DNA of 64,000 nucleotides from Centroberyx gerrardi (GCF_048128805.1 NC_136020.1:7771653-7835652), one strand, 5' to 3'. Shown: positions 49,653 through 62,074, counted from the stretch's first letter. The notes: a model not told the origin generated them from the letters alone. Program-made: numbers and translations.

Positions 49653-52010
49653 CTACAGAGGAGTGGTTGATTGATTATCAATTCACTTTTAATATCTGCA
49701 TCAGGGATGTAGTGGAGCCTCAACCAACTTTAACCTTTTGATTTGTAGAGTAATTTACCCACCTTCTTAGGGTGACACAATTAAGATATACAATTCTGAG
49801 TATATATCATATCAAGCAGTTTGTAATTTATATGCAATGTAACGTCTTAAGGGAAAAACGCATAAATTAATGCTTTTCTGAAAACAAAGTTGATTTTTGT
49901 TCATAATGGTTGTCTCATGAAGATAATTGACTACAGGTCATATAGTTTACCCACCTTTTTATTTACATGTAACTATGTAGGAATATAACTTCAAAATCCC
50001 TAGCTATCGGCTACTTAGCTACACATAAAAGTACTATAGCTATAAATAGCTAATGGGCCGCAGGTTTTAATGCATTGGCTAACGCTACCATTAGTCATAG
50101 GCCTGTAATTGGTACTTCACCTTGCCGTGGAGTATGAAATCTTCACACAAATGATGAAAGTAACTCTTAAGGTGTGTTTTCAAATATTCAACCTAAGGTC
50201 TAACACAATAAAGCAAAAACTTTCGCTGAAGCAAAGGCTGACAAGGTCGACACGAGGTGGAGCTAGCTTAAAACTGCTTCAGCCCGAGTATTCAGTTAGG
50301 TGACCGCCTAATTGGTGGGTGCGGGGGTTCGAAGGTGCGGAGAGGAAATGAAGTGACCAATACTGCAAAAATAAATAAAGACATCCGTAATTAAATGCAA
50401 TAAAGTTTAAATAAAATAAAAATTAAAAAAAAAAATACATTTCACATATACTTCAGAATATGTTTAAAGATGTTTCAAAATATACCAAAAAAATCTAGTT
50501 ATTCAAAATATATTTTGGACACTGGAAGTAGGCTACACTTTATTTCTGTCCGAAAATGAATGTTAACACAAAATAATCCCTTACTAACTTCATGAAATTT
50601 ACCAAAGTATAGGCTAATTTGTTTTTTGAATAGATATCACCTGAATAAAGTCCATGTTTCATCATAGTAATTACAATCAAATAAAGTGAGTTAGCCTACA
50701 TATGATATTGTATTTTGTTTTGTATATTGTTTTATGTATTATAATCCCTTTTTCATTTACCACTTTCTCACCATCCTAATCTTTAGGCCTAAACTTAAAG
50801 TAACCATTCCTATTGCAAAACCTGCCTTGGATGTTAAAAGAAAGGGGAGTAGATGGTGTGCCATTGGGGTTATTATCAAATGTGCAGCCCCTCATCAGAG
50901 ATGTTTCATTGAATTAGGCCAGCAACTAAACCTGTACCAACAGGGCTTGCAGGGCACACACCACCAAAAGTGTACCAAAAACCCCGGGTTTGCATGTAGA
51001 TACATTTGTAATTGAATTGCAAATTTGCATGCTATCTTTAATAGCTGTACATCAAGCATTTTTAGTATTGATATCCTAACCTGACAGGGCCGATGCATAA
51101 TATATGCTTGCCCTGGGGCCTCAAGGGGGATAATCCAGACATGCAACAACCAGAGGGCCCAACAGTCAATTCTACCCAATTCCCTCCACACCCACTCTCA
51201 ACGCTAATTAGACGCATACCCACATACACTACATGGGAAGACTGATCCTCATAGCCTCTAGTATTCTGGCCTGCACAGCAGCTCAGAAACTGCATCGTAC
51301 CACAGTCACGACACTAATGTGACCACTGGACAGTTTGACTTGCAGGATGGAGAATCATTTTTTGGAACTTTGTTAACCCATAACTCAAAATACACTTTTT
51401 TTTTCTTCAGTGTTTGCTTCGGGTTGGATTAAAATACAAGTAAAACTCTTGCTAAGCTGTCACTTTCTGTTTTGTATCAACATCTCAGACAATACATTTC
51501 AAAGCAGAAACCAGGCACAAGTACACCAAGTACATTTTCTGAAAGATGCACAGTGTGGCAGGACCTTTTGTAGTAGTTCAAATAGTGTAGGGCTGTCAAG
51601 TTGAGTGAGCTTTGGCATAGGAGGAGTAGTGAGTATGTTTTGATGAAAAATGAAGTTGAAAAACTGAAAAAGATGAGAGCACTGTATTGAGTAATGAAGA
51701 AAAATAAAGAGAGAAAGGAAGACATTTTAAATAATTCTGAGTACAATGAAGGCCTATGGGACAGTGCAGTACTAAAAGTTTTATAGCCCAGCAAGTCTAC
51801 GTCTAATCACAGTATGATTTCAGATTCTGAGGCTTCTTTGTATACCTAGTGATATGAAATTTGGAACAGCTCCCATTCCTTTTGGGCAGAAGAAAACTAA
51901 GCAGCAGAGATGTGAATGTGAGGAATTTAAATGTGTTGTTTCCAAAGTCCAATAACAATATCTGCAGTCAAATCATTCACATGCATGCACATACAAGTTT
52001 TTTCTTAAGT
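49653..52010. other. Region between TIPARP-like gene and TRIM gene
   Basis: This holds the unassigned 5' leader and promoter of the TIPARP-like gene on the left. AT-rich, partly low-complexity sequence follows (50.35-50.75 kb), then unique sequence. I did not find dioxin-response cores (GCGTG) that would hint at AHR control of the TIPARP-like gene. No other gene is recognised. Confidence 0.45.
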
Positions 52011-52016
52011 TTTATT
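52011..52016 (-). terminator. Candidate poly(A) signal, TRIM gene
   Basis: AATAAA on the minus strand, about 160 bp after the TRIM stop codon at 52175-52177. Confidence 0.5.
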
Positions 52017-52174
52017 CAGTGATAGCATAGGCAAAGGTTTGTGCAATTAATTCTTCAAAATAAATGGTAGACAACTGTCTACAACACATGATAGAGTATG
52101 ATTTTTATCATAAAATCAAAAGGCAAAGCTTCAACATTCACACAGGAAAATTCTTAGCTCAATTAGCTACATGC

Positions 52175-54871
52175 TCAAAAATAATCAGCAGCTGTCACAG
52201 AAAACTCCAGTGGTTCAATCTTCAAAGGACACTGCTTACAACCCAACCAGAAATAAGGGAAGACCTTCTCAGTGAAGGCATGCTTGAAGGTGTAGATGTG
52301 TGTGTTGTCAAGCGGATCATAGAAAGAAATCCTCCCCTTGTCGCAATCCAGCTGCACTCTGATTCTCTGGGGCTGCCTCTTCAAGTTCAGCCTCGTCAAA
52401 GGAGAAGTGCCCGCAAAGTACATTTTGTGGTAAAAGTACACGGACAAGTAGCCATTCTTCAGCACGGAAGACACTTTCTCTTTCCTCTGGACAGATTCTT
52501 TGGCCACGCCGAGAACCCAGGCGGTGTTTTCTCCCACTTCCACATCCCAGACGTGCTTGCCTGAGGTGAAGCCCTGGTGGGCCAGTACGCCGGTGTCAGG
52601 GTCGAACCTCTCCGGGTTGTCGGGCAGCTTCTGCTTCTCATCGCTGTCGCTGACGCTGGTGAGATCCTCCGACAGCTGGAGCCACGGGGCAGCAGTGTTG
52701 GGGTCCAGAGTCACCGGGGCTGAAGACAACAAAGCAGATTATTAGCTATCTGCAATGGCTGGAGTCTGCAGTTCAGTCAACATCATGACCTTCTGCCATC
52801 CTCCTGAATCCATGAAGCAGAGTAAACCTCGCCATGAGATTTCTTCTTATGGCCTGAACAGTGTGTACTCACTGTATGTGACGATCTTCTGCATCCTCGC
52901 CCACACAGTGTACTTGAGGGAGCTCAGGTATTTGGCCACATTTATGAGCGCTCCTGGAGCCATAACTGGAACCATGTCTGGATGCTTAATTCTGCAGGAA
53001 ACAGAATTAGGCAAACTCTTCGTTTATCACACTTGATAATGCAAGTAAGAGAAAGAGAGAAAGACATAACAGGCTTCTTACCTTGTCATCGTCTTCTTGC
53101 ATTTCTGAAAGACAAAATGATCGCAAATTAATAAGAGAACTCCTATCTTCCTACATGCTCACCATAGTGTTCATGCATTCTGCTAATCCAAACGTGCTCA
53201 AACGTACGTGAAGGAGCGAGATGTCCTCCAAAGCCATCTCCTCTTCTATGGCTCTGATGGAGTCAGACACAGAGGTTATGTTTCTGCTAATCTGTTCAAT
53301 CATCTGCCTCATCGTTTGACTCTTCTGCTCTTCCTCCTTCTTCAGGGCCTCCATCCTGGCCTCTTCCTCGGCTTTTAGGAAACGCTGAAGCTTCTCGAAC
53401 TCCTCGCGGGTCCGTCTTTCCACGAATCGCGCCTGGACCTGAAATGAAACCTGCGTTAGCGTGGCCTGTAAACGACCGGCACGGCCATGGTGTGATTTCT
53501 TATATCATCCACTGGCAAGAACTGCACTACACCTGAATGTGTGTCACAGTATCCTCATAGTTTTTCTTCATTTTGTCATAAGCCTCCCTCCTCGTCTGCA
53601 AAGAGCTGAGGGCAGACTTCATTTCCTCCTGTGCAGATAATTCAGGGAATAAAAAACAAATTTAAAAGCCTGTTGCTTAGAAACAGATTATCCAATCTTT
53701 AGACTAATAACATCCTTCAAAGACAACAGCTCATAATTGATGATCTGAACTTGTCAGCCTGTCGTTAACAGTCGTTAACAGAAAAGCAAATTTTCATTAT
53801 TGCCCCTAATAATAATAATAACAATAATAATAATAATAATAATAATAAACCTTACTTATATAGCACCTTTCAAAACACGGTTACAAAGTTCTTTACAATA
53901 AAAACAGAACACATTACAAGCACAGAGAGATTAGAATGAACTAAAAGCCATAAAAATAGACACATTATAAACACAAAGGGAGTAAAAACACAAAATTAAA
54001 AAATTAAAACAATAGACATGAAATTAAAAACAAATAAAAATCAAGTAAAATAAGGAGGCAGCTCAGGTAAAATCAGGAAATGCTTTCCGATAAAAGTACG
54101 TTTTAAGAAGAGTCTTGAAAGAAGACACTGACTCAGACAGCCTTATTTCCTCGTTCCAGAGCCTCGGGGCCCTGATGGCAAAGGCTCTGTCCCCTTTAGT
54201 TTTCAGTGGACACTGGAAGGGACAGAAGACCTCTGCCCGAGGATCTCAAACTACGCAAACGTTCATAAGGGATTAAAAGGTCTAAAATATAATCTGGAGC
54301 CAGGTCATGAAGAGCCTTAAAGGTAATCAATAAGATCTTAAAATCAATCCTAAAACAAACAGGGAGCCAATGTAAAGAGGCTGAAACAGGTGTGATGTGA
54401 TCGTGCCTCTTAGTTCTGGTTAGAAGAAGCCTAGATCTTTACCTTCACATCCACCATGGCCTCGCTGACAGGGCAGCAATCATGCTGTTTGTGCTTCCTG
54501 GAGGTGTGGCAAACCACACAGATGGGCTCCTTGTCCAGCAGGCAAAAGAGCTTCAGCTTCTCCCCGTGGAGTGGGCACATCTCCCCAGGATCACAGTACA
54601 GCTCTCCTGTCTGTGCCGGGACCTCCAGTGCCCCTCCGTCCTGGACGTAAGAGTCGCACAGGTTCTTCAGGGTGAGACTGGCCACAGGTTCGTCCAGAGA
54701 CTCCGTCCTGCAGAGAGGGCAGTCGTGGCTCTGTCCCCGCGGAGCCCAGTACTGCTGCAGGCAGGCCGCGCAGAAACTGTGGCTGCACTTGAGCACCACC
54801 GGGTCCCTGAAGATATCGCAGCATATGGGACAGGACAGGTCCACTTCTGGGAGCGAGAGCCTGCCAGCCAT
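52175..54871 (-). CDS. Class IV TRIM E3 ubiquitin ligase (RING, B-box, coiled coil, PRY-SPRY)
   Basis: Six coding exons on the minus strand: 54871-54443, 53628-53533, 53438-53208, 53104-53082, 52991-52873, 52719-52175. They give 480 residues. The exon pattern, including the 96-, 231- and 23-nt exons, is typical of TRIM genes. The C3HC4 RING uses C14, C17, C29, H31, C34, C37, C51 and C54. The B-box 2 (about 99-130) keeps C99, H102, C110, D113, C118, C121, H127 and H130. The coiled coil spans about 144-255 (Glu/Lys-rich). PRY-SPRY runs from about 300 to the end, with LDPNTAAPWLQLSEDLTSV, NPERFDPDTGVL and KHVWDVEVG. Such proteins act as ubiquitin ligases, with the SPRY domain selecting the target; many fish members are immune genes. 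No one-to-one mammalian ortholog is recognised. A non-coding first exon probably ends at about 55113. Confidence 0.93.
53806..54431 (-). mobile_element. L2-clade LINE, 5'-truncated 3' fragment
   Basis: The minus strand encodes the C-terminus of an L2-type ORF2: ITPVSASLHWLPV, RIDFKILLITFKALHDLAPD, LRSSGRGLLSLP. After one frame change come GDRAFAIRAPRLWNEE and SFKTLLKTYFYRKAF, then a stop. A 3' untranslated part (TTATATAGCACC as written) and an (AAT)n tail at 53806-53850 follow. It lies in TRIM intron 1, and its truncated end is about 11 nt from the exon 1 boundary. Confidence 0.8.
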
Positions 54872-55112
54872 TCTGCCACCCTCACTGCACTCGTGTTTTC
54901 CTCTGAAATGGAAAGTAGGGCAAAGGCCAGAGGCAGGGTGCAGGCACTGGACAAACAGAGACAGCCCTTGTTTACATCCAGAATCATTGCTTATTGCTTA
55001 TACATTTTAGTCTATTCACTTTACCTTATCAAGGCTGCTGGAATTCATAACCACCTAAATGCAAATTTATTTGTAGTACATTTAATAGAAGAAAAGTTAC
55101 AGTGAAACTTAC

Positions 55113-55260
55113 CTGACACCCAACTCCAGTAGCAGACCTGCGTCTTTCAGAAGTAATGAAATGTGTGGACTTCCTGCTTCCTGTTTTGCTGAGTCACCCA
55201 AACAAGGCGGAGCCAAGCAGGCAGACAGTTTTAACCCTTAACCCACTCCAACAGCTCATT
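55113..55260 (-). promoter_or_regulatory. Candidate TRIM first exon and promoter
   Basis: A minus-strand donor GGTGTCAG|GTAAGT at about 55112 suggests a non-coding first exon just right of it. Upstream lie two GGAAG ETS cores (in TTCCTGCTTCCTG, 55171-55183) and a MARE/antioxidant-type TGCTGAGTCA (55187-55196). The transcription start is not visible. Confidence 0.4.
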
Positions 55261-55486
55261 TTACTGTGCAAATATTGTCTAAGGGCGTGCTGATTCATGA
55301 TCTACACTCAGCAATAATGAAAGCATTTCTCTCATGCTCAAATGAATACCAAACTAAACAATGCTGTATAGAACTATAAACATTACAGAACACTACAGAA
55401 CATTAAAGATGCAAGTAATGCAATACATCTAAAGCAAATATGAAAATGTGCTTATTATGAAATGTGAATTAATCACATACTCTAGG

Positions 55487-55522
55487 GTGCAATACTTGCA
55501 CCCTATAGTGCAAGTATTGCAC
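55487..55522. repeat. Perfect inverted repeat (hairpin)
   Basis: GTGCAATACTTGCAC at 55487-55501 and its exact reverse complement at 55508-55522 are separated by CCTATA. The left arm, with flanks, is itself a near palindrome (GGGTGCAA-TAC-TTGCACCC). It lies a few hundred bases upstream of the TRIM promoter. Confidence 0.9.
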
Positions 55523-56060
55523 TGCTGACTGTTCTCAGTGTGTCCAAGATGGTTTGTATTGAGTATTGAGAACTGCTAAACATATGACACCATCTAGTGG
55601 CGATTGGCAGCAAAGGGTCTGTTGGAATATTCCATTAGCCATTCCACTATCTTTTTGCTATCATCTGGTATTTTAATTTCTCATTTACCAGCAAAATACA
55701 ACAACAATTTGTATCATGCCACCTCTCAAAGCTCAGGTTTTTTGAGAGTGATGGGTGTTTCATGAAGGTGCAGAGGGCAAATGAGACTGCTACTGTTAAA
55801 GTAAATGGGAACACTTCTCTGTGAATTCATCCTTAAATATTTATAGGTCTGTTTTAGTGAGAAAGGTCGACCATTTCACCTCTCCTTAGTCACAGTCAAG
55901 CATTTCTCGTATTACTTTCAGGATTCCCATCTACTTGTATCACATGCTGTGATTGTACAGTGCACATATCCTGTATTTGCTACTACTGTTATGCTCCAAA
56001 GTCTATTTTTCAGATTTATTGCATGACGTCAGACCACCAGCATGCAGACTTTATTTCTCA

Positions 56061-57054
56061 ATTTGGCCACTTGGAGTCCAGCTGCCCTCCTTGATTGTAG
56101 CTCTCAGAATCCAACACATTAAGTAGAAACCTCTCTTGATTGTATGGAAGATGCTGCTCCTCTTCACAGCATGCCACGGTAGTTAGGTCATCGATGAGCT
56201 GAAGCTTGACACATGCTGTGTTTGGGTCTGTGGTCCCTCTCTGGTCTGTGATTGGAGAGTTCTGTACTCTGCACTGTTTCCTGAACGCAGCACTCAAATC
56301 ACTTGAGTTACCGTAGCCTTCTTGGAAAGAAACAAAAACCTTGCTGCAGTCAACACATTCAGGCATCTTGGCAGAGTTCCCGCCAACTTTGCACTTGAAG
56401 GCCAATGTCAATGAAGGCTCCTGTGGCCTGCATAGCTTCAGAAGGGTCCCAGGACCCCGTGGTAAGGATAAACATTAGAGCTATTTTCAGAAACAAAAGA
56501 AAGAAAAGAGAACTCGTCAACTATCTATATGCAGTGGGCAGTGGGGGGAATGTAACTTCTTCATAGAGGTCATACTGTATTTGTATGAGTCATTCTTGGT
56601 GTGAGTCATGGTCTACAGTTTGTTGCTTGGATTTGGTGTGAGGAGAGTTTAACTGACTAGACAAGTCATAAATACATGGAAACTCAGAAAAACAGAATAC
56701 AGAATAGTCTCACTGGCCTAATGTGCTTTTTTCCACATTTGGTCTTCAGGGTTAAAACCACAGCCTCACTTCCACCCCAACTACACATTAGCAGTGGTTC
56801 ATCACAATTTGATGCTTTTATAATGTTTACATTTTACATTTATGTTTTAGGCATTTGTCCGATGCAACTTATCCAGAGAACCAAACTTTATGGGATAGTC
56901 TCTCTTACTACTAAAGTTACTTTTAATTGAGCCTCATTCTCTTCAGCTGGATGGCACTCATGGCCCCTTTGCTTTTTTGAGAACTGGCAACACAGATGGG
57001 CTGTTTGTCATCCATAAAGGAGTGTTTGAGTTTTCCAGCAGATGCTCTGGTTGT
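56061..57054 (-). pseudogene. Decayed TRIM pseudogene (B-box and PRY remnants)
   Basis: On the minus strand, about 56940-57054 reads KLKHSFMDDKQPICV..SQKSKGA, which lines up with the B-box KLKLFCLLDKEPICVVCHTS of the neighbouring TRIM; most zinc ligands are gone. At 56061-56231, TDPNTACVKLQLIDDLTTV, LPYNQERF and YNQGGQLDSKW line up with a PRY domain (DPNTAAPWLQLSEDLTSV, LPDNPERF, and the usual FTSGKHYW). The order and strand match a TRIM gene, with RING, coiled coil and SPRY not recognisable. It is probably an old tandem duplicate of the gene at 52.2-54.9 kb. Confidence 0.65.
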
Positions 57055-59712
57055 TAATTGTTTCACTTCCCTCCTGGAATGACTCACATTTTTAAGGCTA
57101 GGTTCATCAATAAAGCGTTTACTTTATTTGACGTTTATTGCAAGGCATCATAAACACACTTTAAACTTACTGCAAGCCTGTTACACACTAGTCCCACATT
57201 ATAGCCACATCAGAAAATTACATGAATTCTTGTGCTTTATGATGCATTTTAACATGATTATGGTGCGACTGTTATGGAATTGGTATACAAGGTATTCAAT
57301 GCTTAATTGAGGTTTTTGCACATTGTGTGTTATATAATGCACTCATAGTATGCTTATGCTGCCACATAATGTTTTATGATTAAGTAAACATTTACCCAAC
57401 ATTCTTTCCTACACACAATTGCTACAGTCCGTTAAAATGGCAGAACTGAACTTCGACTATTAGTGTTTTGTTGGGTAGAACTTCAGCTTCTTCCTCCAGC
57501 AGCTGTCCTGCTTCATTTCAAATGCAGGGAACTGGCAGAAAGCAGGAATACCAGTAGCATGAGCATGTTACTCATCTTTTCTGTACATCCTGGACTCCTG
57601 GAGTAAAAGCTGACCACACCTTTCGCCATGAAATGAAACCAGTAAGCCCATTTCCCCCGGTGTTGTCAATATGCATCACCACTAGATGTCAGAATGTACC
57701 CAGTTATGGAAAAGTAATGGTGAGTTCAGCCACATAAGATACTGAACTTCTGCTGAAACATCCAAGGGGATCCGAAGTGTCCTTTATGCTTTACATCAAA
57801 ATGACTCTATAAAGAGACGAACACCAGGAGATGTGAGATATAATCTGTCTTATCTGCCCGTGATATGTCCTTTGAAAATGCCAGCGTTCCTTCCAGGATG
57901 AAGCAGTTAAACACACACATTTACCTGGATGTGATTGTCTGCAGCCTCTCCTCCCCCGTAAATTGGTTGTCAGCCGGTGTGACCCGGGCTAATGGTGATT
58001 CATTATTGCTCACACCCTGCTAGTGTTCACAGAGCTTCATTGGGGCCGGAGGGAGGGGAGGGGGCGGCTGTCAATCTCTCAGGATCTAATGAGCACGGGC
58101 AGGCGAACACACAGCAGAAACAATCCCAGTCAGACCTGTCTCACCGACTGATACCTTACAGAGAGCATCAGCACCGGCCTGACATCAACCTGACTGAGCT
58201 GTGAGGGGGAAGCGGCGCGACGTGAATGTCTCACCTGCAGACGCTCTCTGTGGATGGGACTCCTTCTTCTTTTGCATGGAGGAATAAATCGACGTCTGTG
58301 GCTTCGAGGACATATTAAAAAACTGTCAGAGCATAATGGTGTCATATTTATCTCCCCCTCGTATAAACCTATCTGCAAACATATGACAAAAAGTCAATAG
58401 TCCATTAGTCTGCTGTGCTACGCAGTTAGGCAGGACTAGTAACTAGTGAACAGAGGGCCATTCGTTATGGTGGATCATATGAGGAAGGAATGAGGGAGGA
58501 GGTAAAGAGAGAGAGATGGAGAAAGAGATTGTATTATTATATGGACAGAAGGTGTTAGCAGATGCATCTCCCCAGAGTCTCCTCTTCACATCACTGTTGG
58601 CTGTGTGCGCACACACGCTGCCTCGTCAACGTACAAAAAATACTGTCGGCTTCCATGTCATTAAAGCGCCATCATTGCACTCAAGGTGTTTTGCATTTTG
58701 CTGCGTCATGCCCCAGTGTGCCTGGAGAAACAGCACAGATCTGTCGAGCTAATTTTGCAACATGCTGATCTGCGCCGCAATCTTCCCCCTTTGACTGTAA
58801 CCCTACCTGCACGGAGTAATACTTGGAAAGGTAATGATATTAAATGTTCCATTGAATATTGCATTTGCTGCAGTGAAAAGATTACAATAAGTAGGCAGCA
58901 GCTGAGTCCGTGTGTAGGGTGGAGAAGATATTACAAGATTAATCTCCGAGTTGAGTCATAACTGTAATTGCTACCCTGATAAGACGAGAGAAAAGGAGAG
59001 GGACAGGGGCACCAGGACTGAATTACACTTCATGCCATATCAATATTTGATCTTTTCAGAGTAAAATAGTTGTGACGTGTCGACAAATCATTTTCATGCT
59101 CTTCACATCGTGACTCATGAGCAGCGAGATCCAGCCGTCGTCAAAGGGAAATAGCACATCCATTTCATCAGAGGATGCTTTCATTTCGGCTCTTTCACAC
59201 ATGAATTGAGGCCTCCATATAAATTGGATTAAATGCACAATTTCACCGGGGCCTGCGAGGGGCTCTCACCAAAGACCAGTTACCTTTTTCACTCACATAT
59301 TGATTTTCCCCCTTGGTAATGGTTGAGCAACTTTTGACAACAATCTCACACAGACATACCGTGAGGCCCAGAGCAGTAAAAAAAACAAAAAAAAGTTATT
59401 CCGAGTAAGGGAATTTCAAGTCATTTCCCTGGCAGCCATTTTAGATTTGGAGGTGTGTGGGAGGGGGAGACTGAAATGCCACACATGCATGCATACATGT
59501 TGCACACACACACCCACACACACGTGTACACAGTGCGGCCTACACATAAACACTCAGACGTGTCCACAAACACACATGTGTGCCGTATTGGAGTTGAATT
59601 CGATCTTATTGGAGTGGCTGGTGCAAAGCCTGGGGCTCAGAAACCTCCTTGAGTCTCTGGAAGGTCGCCAGATTCACAGGGAAACTATAGTTATCAGTGT
59701 TGCTCTCTCCCT

Positions 59713-59743
<31 letters not shown>

Positions 59744-59875
59744 AAACACACACACATGCACATACACACACAGTCACCCAACCCCAGTCACGCACCCCAA
59801 TGGAGTTTAAAGGAGTGACATCAATTCAATAAGCCAGGCCTGACAGGGACAGCGCAATACACCACAACACAGCTG

Positions 59876-59915
59876 CTCTCTCTCTCTCTCACTCTCTCTC
59901 TCTCTCTCTCTCTCT
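59876..59915. repeat. (CT)n microsatellite
   Basis: About twenty CT units with one interruption, followed 20 bp later by a C-run. Confidence 0.9.
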
Positions 59916-60918
59916 GCTAACCCATTTCCCCCCCCAGCCTCCCCTCCTCTTTAAACTCTAGCTCAGCAACGGAGAGTGATGACAATTTTGTTTTAGCCGG
60001 ATGAATCCGCTGTCTGTGATGACCCAAATCTTTATTAGGTTTTTGCACCGCTCTACGTTATCAAAATGCTATAGAGAGTCAGGAAATAGTCCCGGTGTCA
60101 GGGAATTGCTCGCAATCATTTTCCGCCGGAATTGAGTTGCGTGTTACTTGTGTTTTTTCTTTTACCTCCTCAGCTTTTCGTGTCCTCCTGAAGTGGCGAA
60201 GGGGGATATTAATGGTGTCGCTCCCCTTCTGCGGGCGTCGTAATTCTGTCTTTTTTTTTCTGCATTGCGAGGCCTGATTCAGATCAGATGCCTCGGCTGC
60301 AGATGAGGCGAGTTGGGTCTTTGTGGTGACTGTGGTTGGACCGGGGTCATGCATTGACCGTCTCCATGTGGGTCATCTGGCCTGTGGTGGAGACGGGTCA
60401 GGCTTGTCACCATCGATGTGTCAAATCCACTGTGGCATAACACGATAGGCTGCAGGGGTGGGGGGGTGGGGGGGGGAAGCTGTGGATCTCAAAATGGAAG
60501 ATCAAGAGGCAGAATGACATTAGCGGGAGCTCCAGGCCTGCAGAGTGTGCGGGGCTTCGACCAAAATTTGATTCTGCTCATCACCCGCATCACGACAAAC
60601 CCAATCTGGTGCATCAAAATCCACTTTCTGGAGTGGAGCGAAAGCCTGTCCGCGGTGTTGCTCTCCAGGAATAAATTGGCCCACAGCTTCCCCTGCATTT
60701 CATCTCCGGAAAGGGAGGCCAGGGGTCTCTTTAGGGCTCAGATGGATGCGCACGCTCCTGCCGTATGACACCCAAAGGGCCTCCGTCACGTGATCGGGAG
60801 CATTAAGAGCTGCTGTGGGAGACAGATACCCCGCCCTCATTGGCTGTGTGGTCAGGCATATAGAGGAAGTGGATGGCAGTATGGGGCTGCACAATCCCCC
60901 ATTGACCCCTACAAGTCC

Positions 60919-60922
<4 letters not shown>

Positions 60923-60952
<30 letters not shown>
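60923..60952. repeat. (TG)n microsatellite
   Basis: About fifteen TG units. Confidence 0.9.
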
Positions 60953-60955
<3 letters not shown>

Positions 60956-61498
60956 CGGGGGTAATAAAGAGACAGGACAGCACATTAAGTAGTGTGTGAT
61001 GCTCTTAATTCGCTTGATAAATGACCTGATAGCTGTGACCTGGACAAAGCAGTGGTTGAATACAGAGCCCACTTGAAAGATACAGGAGGACTACTTGGTG
61101 TATCTAATCTTGTGCTGAGGCGTCCACTTTTGAGGCTGTGTGTCTGGGAGGATAAATCAAGCGCACCTCCACTAGTTCAAATATTTGCCCCCGCTGCTTC
61201 GCCTGGTAGGGGATATTGGCGACCCCGCCGTTAATTAACATTCCTAAAAGAGGCTGCACACATCAGTGTGATCTCAGCCAGTAGGTGGTGTGACAGCAGT
61301 AATACTGTAAGATTATATTCATATTTTTTCTATCTTAGCCATGGGGTGGATTTGATTTCTATAAATCCCCATTGGCGGAAAAGGCATCGGAGCCGTCGTC
61401 TGACTGCAAGGTGTCAAAGCGGCCGTGAAATGCAGTAATCCTTTAATCTGGGCAGTCAGCAGCACTGCAAAGGTCCTTACTACAGTATACACAAGCGC

Positions 61499-61500
<2 letters not shown>

Positions 61501-61536
<36 letters not shown>
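61501..61536. repeat. (AC)n microsatellite
   Basis: About eighteen AC units, followed by a CCACCAACACC-rich stretch at 61550-61595. Confidence 0.9.
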
Positions 61537-61537
<1 letters not shown>

Positions 61538-62073
61538 AACACCATTAATGCCACAGCTGCCACCAACAACACCACCGCCGCCACCACCGCCCACATGTCT
61601 TCTGTCATCGCATCCCACCTTGCATTGCTCCACGTTATCCCAGCAACCTTTTTGTCCCTCTGGTGAAATCACCGGGTTACTGTGAGAGCTCAGTAGCTAT
61701 CTGCTGGTGCCGTCACATGGGAGAGGAGTCAGATAAGCTGCCAATCATATACAAGTTTCCACCGTATCATCCTATATGGCAAACGGGGGGGCCATGCAAA
61801 ACAGAAGCTAAAATATCATTAAAAACACTATTTGACTCAGATCTGGCTTGCATCACGATTACAAACCTTTTCCATGACTATAAGTGGAGATACAGTGACA
61901 CATTGTCTGTTTATGACCTATTAAAAATGAGTTATTTGAATGTGTGGGAGCTATCAGCATTGACATCTTGTTTGTTGAAGGTAGAACTGAACACCCATTC
62001 CTCCCAGTAAGCAGCCTGTTCCTACTCCCTTAGGTATGGGGTTTGAGGGGAGGATTTAATGGGGTTGGGAGGA

Positions 62074-62074
<1 letters not shown>

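Noticed and set aside
59447-59818. A Cys/His/Thr-rich 123-residue open frame
   Set aside because: Its composition comes from (CA)n and (CT)n repeats.
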